Assembly (NCBI GenBank): GCA_934045905.1
Contig: OW203761.1
Coordinates: 34,026,964 to 34,090,963 of the forward strand
Source of the DNA: Leuctra nigra
Taxonomy: Eukaryota; Arthropoda; Insecta; Plecoptera; Leuctridae
Direction: 5' to 3'
DNA: 64,000 bases
The position numbers were made by a program, and so were the translations under genes. Below the pieces are notes generated by a model. It worked only from the letters and a program-made list of their open reading frames with translations. It ran no database searches and was not told where the DNA came from. Positions 23,879 through 34,548 of the stretch are shown here, piece after piece; positions within the stretch are counted from its first letter, which is position 1, and the number at the start of each line of letters is the position of its first letter.

Positions 23879-23954
23879 TGCGGGTGACGTGGGCGGCGGA
23901 CAGGAACTAGGCCATCATCGTGAGGAGGCCAGCGGAGGAGATCGCGTACACCAC
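23879..23954 (-). promoter_or_regulatory. 5' UTR segment with splice acceptor and 3-codon upstream ORF
   Basis: Read on the minus strand, a pyrimidine-rich tract ends in TTTGTCCAG (AG at 23956-23955), a good acceptor just upstream of the start exon. The leader therefore continues in a separate upstream exon. The leader also carries ATG ATG GCC TAG at 23918-23907, a minimal upstream ORF 29 bases before the main ATG, which could reduce translation. Confidence 0.6.
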
Positions 23955-23956
23955 CT

Positions 23957-25185
23957 GGACAAAGAGGAAGAAGAATTAGTTGACGTCAAACACGTCCAGA
24001 GTTATTTAAATACGAGCACAGTCGATCGACAACCTTATAGGAGAATTCAGAGTCGGTCGAGTCAATGTTATTCTCTCATAAGAATTGTCGATCGACTGTC
24101 GACAATTGTACACGATCGAGGTGCTGGTGAGAAGCTGACATGTTTAGTGAATCCAGCGCAAGAATCGATTATGGCCTACATTTACGAATCTGTTGTAATT
24201 TATTTCAAAAGTTATCAATTTCATGTGCTTCTGTTTTTGTAGATTTAAGATTGGTGCAAACATTATATTTGTAATAACTCCCAAAATAGCGTTCCTTTTT
24301 ATCTCATTGAAACCTTTTATAAATAATATTTATATTCAGGTTTGATTAAAAAGATTTCGTATGTTTTTGTCTCATTTTGCCAGTGACTGTCTCGTGACAG
24401 TAATGTCAATTTATAAAGTACGAAACAGTGCAAGTTTGACTGGATTTGGATTGAAACTCGAGAAGATCTTGAGTGGTTTTACTTTGAGGACAGCGCCATT
24501 TCAACTTGCTGAATACATTTCTCGTTGTTTAATTATGTATTAGACTACAGCGTGGGTTTAACCACAATAGCATTCATTAACTAACGGTGGTTATCTAATA
24601 TTAATGTTGAATTGGTTGACGTAATCAAGTCCGTTCAGGAGAGTACAGTTCGAAGTAGTTTTGGGTTTGGGTTTACAGATAATATCGCAGATGATAATAG
24701 CTGATATCTTATAATTCAACATCCAACTTGAATACATAATGACTATTAAATTTCGAAATGAAAATTTGGCAAGAAAATGATATTGAAACCAGATGGTGTA
24801 GATACCACATAAAACTGTTCGTTAGGTTTGTTCAAGAGTTTGTTAGTTGTTCACAAAAATATTGTTGCTTGAGATGTGTTTAGCGAAAATTGTGGCAGAT
24901 GTTCTCATTCCTTGAAAATAAGGCATGGTAGATGTGACAGGTTATAAATTATCCACACGTGAAATGAATTACGTGAATGGAGGGAATCAAAAACATTACA
25001 TTCTAATCTATACACTCTGACTGATCACTCATAACCTTCTAGATTGATTAACCAAATGTCACACAACTTCCGCAAGTCCCTATACAAATGTCACGAAATG
25101 TAAAGCATCCCCAGCTACTCTGTTTTTAGTTCATCATTTCACAGTTGATCGGTAAGAAGTTCTGGAGGACCGCTGGGAAATTAGC
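23957..25185. other. Region between LRR exon 1 and the Tom20-like gene
   Basis: 1.2 kb without recognised repeats. It should contain at least part of the LRR gene's 5' intron and whatever promoter drives the divergent Tom20-like gene. I cannot place a TATA box or first exon with confidence. Confidence 0.4.
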
Positions 25186-25653
25186 ATGAGTAGGATCGCA
25201 TTCGGCGCGTTGGTGACTTTCTGCGGTTCAGTTCTCCTCGGATATTACATCTACCGTCGACGTAAGGATGAAAAACAAGAAGCAAAGGATCGCTATTGCG
25301 AGCAGTCTGATAGCCACATCGTGCTCGTGGAGAGCTCGGGCTCTCTGATCTTCCCGTTCTACAGCGTCGAGAGCGTCGTGTGGACTCAAGAGCGGCTCGA
25401 CTTCATCGAGAGACAGTTCGAGACGGGCAGGAAGCTGGTGAACGGCGGCGACGATCAGCGTGGCATCTATCATCTCGCCATCGCCATCGTCTACAGTGAT
25501 GAGCCCAGGATGATCGAAGCTCTGCGACCGTATCTCACCAGAGAGCAGTTCGAGTACCTTTTGTTCTTGATACCGTGGACAAGATATGGTATTCTCAGGT
25601 GCATGTCGCTTTCACAGAGTAGATCAGAAGACAGAATTACGACGGATCTGTAG
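25186..25653 (+). CDS. Tom20: Tom20-like mitochondrial import receptor, intronless
   Basis: The 155-residue product has the Tom20 layout. Residues 5-22 form an N-terminal membrane anchor, followed by the basic stretch YRRRKDEK, then a cytosolic domain. Residues 72-130 match the Tom20 receptor/TPR region: ERQFETGRKLVNGGDD, then GIYHLAIAI, EALRPYLTREQFEYLL and LIP. Family members sit in the outer mitochondrial membrane and bind presequences of imported proteins as part of the TOM complex. Length fits the family (about 145-170). The linker after the anchor is unusually diverged and the C-terminal tail is Ser/Arg-rich rather than strongly acidic. The frame has no introns and is GC-rich against AT-rich flanks, so I infer a retrocopy that kept its frame. 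It lies head-to-head with the LRR coding start, 1.3 kb apart. Confidence 0.85.
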   Translation: MSRIAFGALVTFCGSVLLGYYIYRRRKDEKQEAKDRYCEQSDSHIVLVESSGSLIFPFYSVESVVWTQERLDFIERQFETGRKLVNGGDDQRGIYHLAIAIVYSDEPRMIEALRPYLTREQFEYLLFLIPWTRYGILRCMSLSQSRSEDRITTDL

Positions 25654-25676
25654 GGATTTCTTTTCATGTTGTTTTT

Positions 25677-25682
25677 AATAAA
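25677..25682 (+). terminator. Poly(A) signal of the Tom20-like gene
   Basis: AATAAA lies 24 bases after the TAG stop, giving a very short 3' UTR, followed by a T-rich tract. Confidence 0.65.
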
Positions 25683-25699
25683 GTATATTTTTTTAACAA

Positions 25700-27255
25700 T
25701 TTAAAACTATCCTGTGGCTCCATTCCTTTCTCTCTTCATAAAGGCGAGTACTGACATTATAACACGGCCGTGACTATAAAGGGGTGCATCTCGTAACCCG
25801 GGGGTGGGGTGAAGGCATGTCGCAGTGGATTATTCTTGGTAGGAAACAGCGCTCTACCATTTAGTGATAAATGTTTCAACACGGCGTTAATAAATTATTG
25901 CATGCGCTTTCATTTTTCATCAATCTCGCCTAGAAAACTCTTGGAGGCAACGAACGGATAATCCCTTTTTTAAATCCATGTTACGTTTCTAAGAAGAAAG
26001 AGCACGCAATTTTCTTTCGCTAGGTTTTAACCAAATTATTTGTTATTGCACCGATGGACTGAATTACACATCTTCAGACATTCTTATACGACTGGCTACC
26101 ATGCCTTCTATTTTATTATTTTACTTATTAATACTCTCCCATATTCCAAATCAATGTCCTTTCTTTCGTACCGCAGCTAGTCTGAGTCTGGTCATCTAAT
26201 CCGAGGTGATCGATTTCGAAACAGAGTATTGATGGCTATTCCTCACGCCTCCATGACAAGCGATCAATGTTGTCTACGTGCTTCATGAGCAACTGTCGAT
26301 ATTGTTGATGGGTGGTGACGGGACAGGTCGGAACTGATCAATGTGAACAGAATACACAGACAGTGTCTAGGCTTCAGCACGTGTGTCGGGAGGATTGCGG
26401 TATGATTGACCGTGGGATCGAATCCGGGCTGATCCCATGTGGGGCTGATATTACGATACAATCCCTAGCTGTAGAAAAGTGTTTCTCAAGGGAACATTGC
26501 AATCGCTAGCAGCACAATTACTTTCAAATTGTTCGGGTACGATTCCAGTGACCGATATCTTTCCTGAGATTTTTCATGGTTTTCCTAGATGGTTTTCCTT
26601 CGGGAAAAAATGTTGGGAAGGTTACCATAGATCCTGCCTCCCATTTCTCATAGTTTTCCGCGGAAAAGTGTAGATGTCGAGTTGTCTTAACACAATTTTT
26701 GTTTATCTTATAATATTTTTACTCTAGTTTACTGGTAAAGTATTGTTTCATGGGAGTGCTTTTCTATGACCTCTTTTATGTCAACACATTTTTCAAAAGA
26801 TTCCAAACGAAATTTCTGTTCTCAACGTTAAGTTCAACTTTGATACATTTTTGTAAAATTGTATAATATTTTTCAAGTTCAACCGTTATATAGCTAACCT
26901 TGAATAAAACATCTTCTTGAGTAGATTGATTTTAATTTCAGCTAAATTACTTCATGACCTTCAGCTGAGACAACAACTGTAAAGTCTAGCTGGCTGCGCT
27001 TTGCGAGAGCTTTCATATCAAATTAAAAACTTTTGCTAGACTCAGATTTTAAAACGCGTGAGGCGGTCTCTTGTAAATTAGATTTATAATTAGACTTGTC
27101 AAAGCAGAAAATATAAAAGGTATGCATTTTGAACTAGGTACTAGGTACTGTACAGGAAAACACTGTATATTTTTTGGTGTTTTGAAATAAACAATAATAA
27201 TAATAAATAACATGTAGCTTTCTGAATAAAGCCAATCTACCTACATGAATAGGCA
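25700..27255. other. Unannotated stretch downstream of the Tom20-like gene
   Basis: No coding feature was supported. Short plus frames at 26312-26509 and 26479-26673 lack domains. A GC-rich spot occurs at 25790-25815. Confidence 0.4.
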
Positions 27256-27464
27256 CACTCAACAAATTATAAAACGGTATTTGAAAGAAAAGGATTGGCT
27301 GAATAAAATGTGATGGCATCATCCGATGAAGTTGACGTTAGCTTGTCATCCACTTCTAGTAGATGAGCTCTGATTTCAGTGATAATAACAAGGATTGATT
27401 GTCAAGGAACCAGACCAGCAGCCAATCCGTTTCGTTCAAATACCGTTTTATGATTTGTTGGGTG
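27256..27464. mobile_element. Diverged copy of the TA-flanked MITE family
   Basis: It has the same architecture as 30625-30835: CACTC ends, inverted AAACGGTA...TACCGTTT, and the core GATAATAACAAGGATTGATT. It carries many substitutions, so it is an older insertion. Confidence 0.7.
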
Positions 27465-28248
27465 TACCACTAATTGGTCGGCAGAAAACCTATTTTCAGC
27501 TAAAGCAAAACCACTCTAATGTGAAAGGGATTAAGTTCTAAAAATCATTCGCTCTGCACTCTCGACTAATGATCGAGAGAGCCATATAATTTGTCGTCAC
27601 ATCTAGCAATGTTATCCAGAATTCTGCATTATTTAAACCCTATAGAGAGAAATATTTCAATGGAATTAAACTTGCAACGGAAACAGCTAGTGAAGCCACT
27701 GGAGCGACAAATCTTTCACGATGACAATTTAATTGCATGGCATAAAGTCGTTTTTCATTTCGTAGCTATGGAATCTTTCATAACTAATAAAATTTTAATT
27801 TTCAAGATTGATTTACCTACTTGAATTGAGTTGAGAAAATATATGATTGAATCATTACACAACTAACCGTTTTCTTAGATTGAAACTTGTGCACTTTAAA
27901 ATCTTCCTTTGTCACTTTGTTATTTGCACATCTTTCTAGTGTCCATCTCCAAGGCGGCAGTTGAAATATACATTTGACTTCCGTAGAACACAGCTTTGCT
28001 CTCACTGTAAATAAAAGATCAAGTCCGGCAAGTTTGCTGGAACACCAAACTCCGCACTTCTTTCTCTATTTTCTCTTCCGAACACAAACACCACACGCAC
28101 ACGTATTCCGATACCAATAAAACACACTCAAATCATCAGCTATCTTCCCGTGCCTCCGTACAATTCACTTGAGCTCCGCATTGAACTGATACGTCTCGCT
28201 TGACGATTTAACCTTCGACCTGCGCGGTTTGTAGACGAGCCGCGACTG
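27465..28248. other. Unannotated stretch
   Basis: Frames of 60-77 codons on both strands show no recognisable product. No repeats assigned. Confidence 0.35.
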
Positions 28249-28506
28249 TCAAGTAGTCGACTTGTGACGTGTACATCGAGATAAACGACTCCTTCCTGTG
28301 ACGCGATGCATGATCTGCTTGTTGATGTATGTGGTACATGCATTGGCCGAGTCAAGGGCGACACACAGATCATTCATGTCCATTGGGTTGGATTCTATTG
28401 TACTCGGCCCGTAGTCATTTGGACACAATATGCATTGTTGAAATTGAAAGGTAAAAACAAAGCTCACAACTATTATAATAATCCATTGTCGAATTGAGAC
28501 AAGCAA
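28249..28506 (-). CDS. Possible exon or small secreted-peptide ORF (doubtful)
   Basis: The frame reads a hydrophobic stretch (WIIIIVVSFVFTF), then CILCPNDYGPS and a segment with two more cysteines, ending at a TGA at the left. It looks like a signal peptide followed by a short cysteine-containing peptide. It has no ATG before the hydrophobic part, a stop lies a few codons upstream, and no clear splice acceptor is visible. I do not recognise a family. It could be a chance frame. Confidence 0.2.
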   Translation of the reverse strand: MLVSIRQWIIIIVVSFVFTFQFQQCILCPNDYGPSTIESNPMDMNDLCVALDSANACTTYINKQIMHRVTGRSRLSRCTRHKSTT

Positions 28507-28800
28507 CCGTATTTATGTCAGGTATTATACGTGTTGCTATAAATCTCAACTTGACGAAGCGGAGGTATTATCAAAAAGTATCTGTGCGATTTTTATCGGG
28601 CATAAAATTACAACCCAATAATTGAATGCTGGGCCGGAAGAACCATGTAACCAGCACTCTTTTTGAAATAGCTTTTTTGTGGAATAACCATGTGTAGGTA
28701 CATGTTTAGCTCTATCCACTGCCACCTTGAAATATTGATTTTAAACCTAAAAGGTTTAATTTAAAAAATCAGAAAAAAGGGATTTCAGAACCTAAAGGCT

Positions 28801-29109
28801 GAATTACACGATTCAAGTTTCCTTGAATTCAACCCTTTCAAGGAGGTTGCATTCAAGACTTGGATCGTCTAAATGAAAACATTGAAGCATTTAACAGGTT
28901 CCCAATTCTTCAATTCAAGACATTTCTTCAGCCTTATCAATTAGAACATGTCATATTTTCCTTCAAGTCTTGAAATACTTCAACCAATTGTTAATTTCAC
29001 CGCAACTTCAATCAACAATAAACATTAAATCGTCTAAATTCTCTTTCAAGTTTCCTTGAAATCAAGGGTTGAATTCAACCCCTTCAAGGAAACTTGATTC
29101 GTGTAATTC
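28801..29109. mobile_element. Foldback element
   Basis: GAATTACACGATTCAAGTTT at the left pairs with AAACTTGATTCGTGTAATTC at the right with one extra base. CCTTGAATTCAACCC pairs with GGGTTGAATTCAA inside. The interior repeats TTCAAG/CTTGAA motifs many times. No coding capacity. Confidence 0.65.
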
Positions 29110-30472
29110 CTGAAATATTACGCTTTCCAAATAAATAAGTTTTTTTGTTCAGGCTCCCATTTATTGAATGAAACCTATATACTAACATCCATGTATCTTC
29201 CAAACTAAGTAATTGTGATAATATTGCCTTTAAAGTTTTGGGCTAATTACTCAAAATAATGAAATTGTTGGCCCGGCCCGGCATTATTATGAACAACTAT
29301 GTCCAGCTTCCTGTTGAAGTGAGAATCAAATATTCTTCCTGAGCTGGTGGCCACACGTGTTGCTATAATGCTCAATATCAACGCGTTACGCCTAGTTTTA
29401 TCACATCAATGTCACGAATAACGCCTGCTATTACGTCACTTTACATGTCATGTACAGTGTATCATCACTTCCTATTATAGCGGCTTGACACCCAGAGTGA
29501 TTATTCTGGTAGTTTTCACTTTAATTAGAGTTTATATGCTTAATTGGATGACCGTTAATTATAGTCTAATTGATGTTTAATTATTGTTTATTTTAGTAGG
29601 CCATAAGCTAAATGGGGGTTAATACTGTAGATAGATTGAACAAAGTTTGTGAACGTTATTTTACAGCACTAATATAAACTGGTCATCTGCGGAGATGAAA
29701 ATGAAAATAACTAATATAAAGCATAATTAATCATATGATCTGTAATGAGTTCTATATTATACAAATTTCAGGTAAAATAATAAAATAGTATACCAATACT
29801 GATTTCGGCATTAGCAATGAGTTATGTATTTATAGATTACTGAGGTTAAAACCTGGGCACATCATGCCCGTGCATAATATATTTTTTTAAATCGCGTATA
29901 TAACTGGAATGTGCAGTTCACGGGTACTTGACGGTAGAAGACTGCTGGTTTTCACATTTCATGAAAGTTACTGGATTGTCATGTGCACAAGGGAACTAAG
30001 CATTCCGGAGTAGAAATAAAGGCTGTACTCTCTCTAGTTTTCGGTGGGTTGGTGGCTGTCGGCTAGGCTTTGTCTGATTAGATAACAGTCCAGCGGTTGA
30101 AATAACGAGATGGTCATTAAATTGCTTACTCATATAATTTTCTGTTCGTCCGCGAGGCTTGCGGCGGGGAGAATACTTGAACAATGTTGTTTTTTGTTTC
30201 GCCTGTTATTTTGTTTAGCAATTAAACAGAATCAGTCGGTTGAGATAATTGGTTACATGCGCCTGCATTCGCGTCTGCCGCGTTGGCCATGGCTCTGAAT
30301 TGACAATCACTTTCATCATCAAATTAGATGGTTATTAAATAATCGGCTCGTTTGCTATTTAGCTGCATTGAAAGTTAGTCCTTGGCATTGAAGCTTCTTA
30401 AGGCTTTCCGCATCTCCTGAGAGGATGGGTATTTTTCCCAAAGATAACTTTTTAAGCCTATTTCTCAACAAC
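29110..30472. other. Unannotated stretch
   Basis: Contains an AT-rich cluster of TAATT cores at 29515-29625 (see findings). Otherwise no supported feature. Confidence 0.4.
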
Positions 30473-30521
<49 letters not shown>

Positions 30522-30523
30522 AA
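30473..30523. repeat. (GAAA)n microsatellite
   Basis: About 12 perfect tetranucleotide units. Overlapping low-complexity frames through it are not genes. Confidence 0.95.
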
Positions 30524-30624
30524 CATAGAAAGGATTCAAATCCACAAAGAATTTGTGCACAACGTCCGCCAAATAGTTTACTTTTATTTTCCTCGAAATA
30601 TTGTAGTATACTCGTATGTAGGTA

Positions 30625-30835
30625 CACTCCCCCAAATAATAAACGGTACTCGAAAGAAAATGAATTGACTGATTAAGGTTTGATGGCATCATCCCATGAA
30701 GTCAGTGCTAATGCATTATCTAACTCTTTTAGGTGAGCTCTGATTTCATTGATAATAACAAGGATTGATTGTCAAGGAACCGGCCCAGCAGCCAATACGT
30801 TTTGTACCAAGTACCGTTTATTATTTGGGGGAGTG
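30625..30835. mobile_element. MITE, TA target duplication, Tc1/mariner-like ends
   Basis: The termini CACTCCCCCAAATAATAAAC and GTTTATTATTTGGGGGAGTG are perfect inverse copies, flanked by TA on both sides. The 211-bp element is almost identical to 38680-38886 apart from one short gap and a few substitutions. It has no ORF and must be mobilised by a transposase from elsewhere. TA duplication points to Tc1/mariner. Confidence 0.85.
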
Positions 30836-33764
30836 TACATATTGTACTAAATTAAAGTAATCGATAAAACGGGTCCGACTTCGTTATTAACTGAAACTAA
30901 ATGTAGGCATGTAATTTTTACGCATACAGTGATTTTTATGAAGTGAGTTATTCTACTTTTTTGTTTTGGAATTAGAAATTGGAATTTTTTTACTACTTTT
31001 TCGAAATTGACCTTGTTTGATCTCTAATGTGTTTACCATTTATCAGTATTTATCAGTTTGTATCGAAACCTTCGACCATTGTTGATCGAAACCGAGAGAT
31101 CGGAAACGGACTTAACACACTTGAATGTTATTTTTCACCATGTGAATGTCTCATGCTCTTACCTGTTAGGAACAAGCTGTTTCCAGGAACAAATCACCGA
31201 TGACAATTCGCCTCCTGATAGCCTACTTCTGTCTGAGTGAAGACCGCGAAGCTGGTTTCAATGTTTCACGTGACAGTTATTCTCACATCCATCGACGATT
31301 GCATTCAATATTTCCGAAGCGAAGCCTGTCTTAGAGCAGAAGGACCAACCATTAATATTCTACAGAAAAGACGAGACTGATCTTAGATAACTTCTGCTCC
31401 AAGAATGCAAATCCTACAAGGTTGTTTTTTTAACACTCCAGAGGTCGTCCGCTTTTTACATCTTGTCTTTATAATCTCGAAGTGTTTACAAACTTCTGTC
31501 GAACCTAACTAAAAGTTTGTTTGGGTTTCTTTGTGATAATGTAAGTGTATTTCAGAAGGGCGGAATGGAATCCGAAGAGTTTTTCTTCCTGCGGGATATC
31601 GATCGCGGGGAAAGGTGGAAACGATGTTTTAGTTTTGTTTCTTTTGACTCGACCACCCGCCGTTGGAGGCTATAACGTGATGACGTACCATGGGGCGGGA
31701 AGCTTAAAGAACAACCTGTAGAGTCGACATCAAGGATGAAATATCTTTCATTACCGGATCGAAAGGCGGAAAATCATTTTTGTAAGTACGCTCGACGCAG
31801 AGAGTTTAGATCGTAAAAAATAATTCAATTACAGGTAGTTGGTCGATGAAAGACATAGCCCTAAAAATTTAGGTCTTCTAAAGAAGTAATTTTTGTAGTT
31901 TCTTTTAGATGTTTCCTCTTTTTATTTAGACCTCCATGTCAGGTGATTGATTTTTAGTACTTTCAACTCTTCACATCCAGATCTTTATGGAATCGCCAAA
32001 GGAGTCCATACTTGACGAGCTAAGTAATTACTTAAATATTTTGTATGCGTGTAATAATGCTATTTATAGTATGAATAATATTGTATTCTGTAAGTAATGA
32101 ATAGACTCGAGACTCCGTGAGCAGCTTCTAAATGTGTTTTCAAATGTTAGTCCTGAACGGACCGTAGAAACAAACCACCGTGCTGCACACAATGCCACTG
32201 TCGTTATGTTGTAATGAATCCGGAATTAACTGACCATCTGGCTTACTGAACCTTACTATTCAAAGCTGGAGAAATAAAATGTTTTAAAACAAAACAAGGC
32301 TTTTGTGGGAGTTAGTGATCCTGTTATGGATCCTGCGCATTCCGTTGACCTCGATTAGCTATTTTCCTGAGCAGCTCGGGAAATGCACTTTGCTCCCCCC
32401 AGGTGAGATATAATTTTCCCTTCCATTAACTATTTCACTCTGTGGAGTTTTAACACCAAGTGTTCCACATGAAATTAATGGCTCTTCCAAAACAATAAAA
32501 TATCATGTGCATCATCCAAACACGCTCATGACGGTGATGTCTGTTCGCTTATTTTGTGACATATTGGGCTAATTTCAGCACACTTTATTACATAATTAAT
32601 TTGTGAAACAATTTAGCCAATACATTTATACATAATTAATAATAATTGAAAAGCTGCCTGAGCCAATCGGAAGTTTGAATTCGGATAGTAAAACTGACCT
32701 TCTGATAATGATGGAAATTTAGTTAATCTCCCACTTAGGGATGGTGGAGGAAACCTGCGAAATAAAAACGCGGCCTCATGATATCGCAAATATCAGCGTT
32801 GTGATGTTGGTTTTGGTGACGTGATCGTCGTCGCCCAATCATATCGCTTTCTCGCCCACCTGTGTCTGTTCTTGTTCAGTTCTGTGAACCATGTTCTATG
32901 AATGGATGCTGTTTCTTACGCAGTAGTTTCTCGTAATTAGTTTCATCCCCTTCCCGAGTTTGTTAATTGTGAACGGATAGCGCAGAGCTGGGTGTCATTT
33001 GAATGGACGCTGTGTTTCTCTAACGACTCGCCAGGGAGTTGGTGGAGTTGAAGCTCCCTGAATTTAATTATGCTTATTCCATTATTGCCCGATGTGTTAT
33101 TATTAATCATGCTGCGTGAGGCTACCATGAAATATTGATCAACGACTCAAAATCCCCCGGACTGATATTCGAAAAGCCTATTCAAGCGTGTATGGGAAAG
33201 CACAATATTTACATTACATTTTCGAAAGCTATAAACCTGCCACGCCCCCTGATGGTATATTATGCGCTTGATAATATTGTGTTGGGGTTTGACAAGTTTG
33301 CAAACACGTCGAGAGAAGATTTCACATGAAAAATATTTCAAATTTACATAATATTCTTCGAAACTTACTTTGTTGAGTCTTCGATGAAATACGATCTTCT
33401 ATGAAACATTTTAATGAAGCTTTTAAACTTTAAATGAACCTGTTTTGAAACTTTTTTGTATCTGCTTTCATCTACTGAAACTCGATTACTGTTGCAACAA
33501 AAGCGTGCGAGTTGTGTAGATAATTCTGATATCATCTCTTGGATGAGCCAGCATCTCTCTTCACCATCTATGAGTTGCCATCTCTGCAACTCCTTACGGC
33601 AAAACTGTCAGTATGCCACCTATCTTGTGAACATTTGCAAAACATTTTCAATGATGTAGGAAATTTGCTAAGATCTGAGCATACATAATTTGCTACTATT
33701 CCTGGATAGCAAACGCATGTACAGTAATTAAAAGAATGAATTGATTTGAGGTGCACGGGTTGTG
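30836..33764. other. Long unannotated, apparently single-copy stretch
   Basis: Nearly 3 kb without recognised transposons or supported coding sequence. Some parts (31200-31800, 32750-33130) are relatively GC-balanced and look non-repetitive, which is compatible with regulatory DNA, but nothing is provable by reading alone. Confidence 0.4.
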
Positions 33765-33841
33765 TATAACATGTTTGTATAACATGTTAACATGTTAACA
33801 TGTTGTATAACAGTTTGTATAACATTATTATTATTATTATT
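33765..33841. repeat. Simple repeats: AACATGTT units and (ATT)n
   Basis: Repeated AACATGTT/TTGTATAAC units are followed by a short ATT run. Confidence 0.7.
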
Positions 33842-34025
33842 TGGTGTTGCTATTATGGACTTATTATTTGCAACCTAGAAGATCCACCATGGTTCCTTCA
33901 TAATTGATCTATCTTGCTTACTTAAGCTTTCAATACTATAATATAACACATTTCGAGCACTTTCCTTCGAATATCATTCAAGTTGTATTCAGGACTCCGT
34001 CTTTAAAGCTTCTATTTGATTTACT

Positions 34026-34317
34026 TTGTTGAACAGTGTTGTAAAGGATGAAGTAAAATCGCGCTTCGCAACTTTTCTTCTTATGCTCACTCGATCACAT
34101 GGGACTTTTACTTGCTCCTTTCTCACACATCGTCAACCTGGTGTCACTCTGATCTGTCATTCTCATTCTCTAATGGACTTCACGGCGAAATATTCCCGTC
34201 TGCGCTCGTTGTGCCACGTTTTTCCATCAACATAAGAGATTGGAACAATTTTCTCTCTTCCTCAACACCCTCATATCTTCCCCCTGTCTTCCCTGAGGTT
34301 GTTTATTTTCTTTAACA
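34026..34317 (+). pseudogene. Possible decayed LINE 3' coding remnant
   Basis: One frame reads FSINIRDWNNFLSSSTPSYL near its end, resembling the C-terminal tail of many non-LTR retrotransposon polymerases (an Asn/Asp-Trp-Asn motif followed by a Ser-rich segment). The frame is broken, and no polymerase motif or poly-A tail is visible, so the call is weak. Confidence 0.25.
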
Positions 34318-34548
34318 ATAGCGTACAAGGTTTTCCTTTTTTGTCTTGAGAATTTTCTTTATCCGATTTTACCCTTTGTCCTTTAGAGGTGGTTATATAG
34401 TGTGACACTTTTTATTTTAACGTGCATTTGGAACAATTGGAAAGAAAAACACAAATTCATATTACAGCATTTTATATTTAACATACAATCGTTATTATAT
34501 TCACATAATATATTGAACATCTGATTACGTTTAGATGAGGGGTCATAC

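Larger units (their letters stand above)
5157..23954 (-). other. Gene span: secreted leucine-rich-repeat protein (3' end off the window)
   Basis: Five minus-strand coding exons join with consensus GT/AG borders and compatible phases into one frame of 1055 nt, about 351 residues. The order is signal peptide, N-terminal cysteine cap, then about 12 LRRs of mostly 24 residues. Introns are 4294, 1743, 76 and 11554 bp. The protein should act outside the cell or on its surface, where LRR arrays serve protein binding. From memory, the layout and signature stretches such as LRLGDNNIHTIP resemble an insect LRR protein of about 500 residues, Drosophila CG14762, which is sometimes named after the non-catalytic LRR subunit of Oplophorus luciferase. 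I could not check this. If right, about 150 residues are missing to the left. The ligand is unknown. Confidence 0.88.

Noticed and set aside
23492..24242. Plus-strand frames of 131 and 175 codons
   Set aside because: Antisense of the GC-rich LRR exon 1, where high GC keeps all frames open.
25228..25473. 81-codon minus-strand frame
   Set aside because: Antisense of the Tom20-like gene.
30355..30692. Low-complexity frames across the (GAAA)n tract
   Set aside because: Pure products of the microsatellite.
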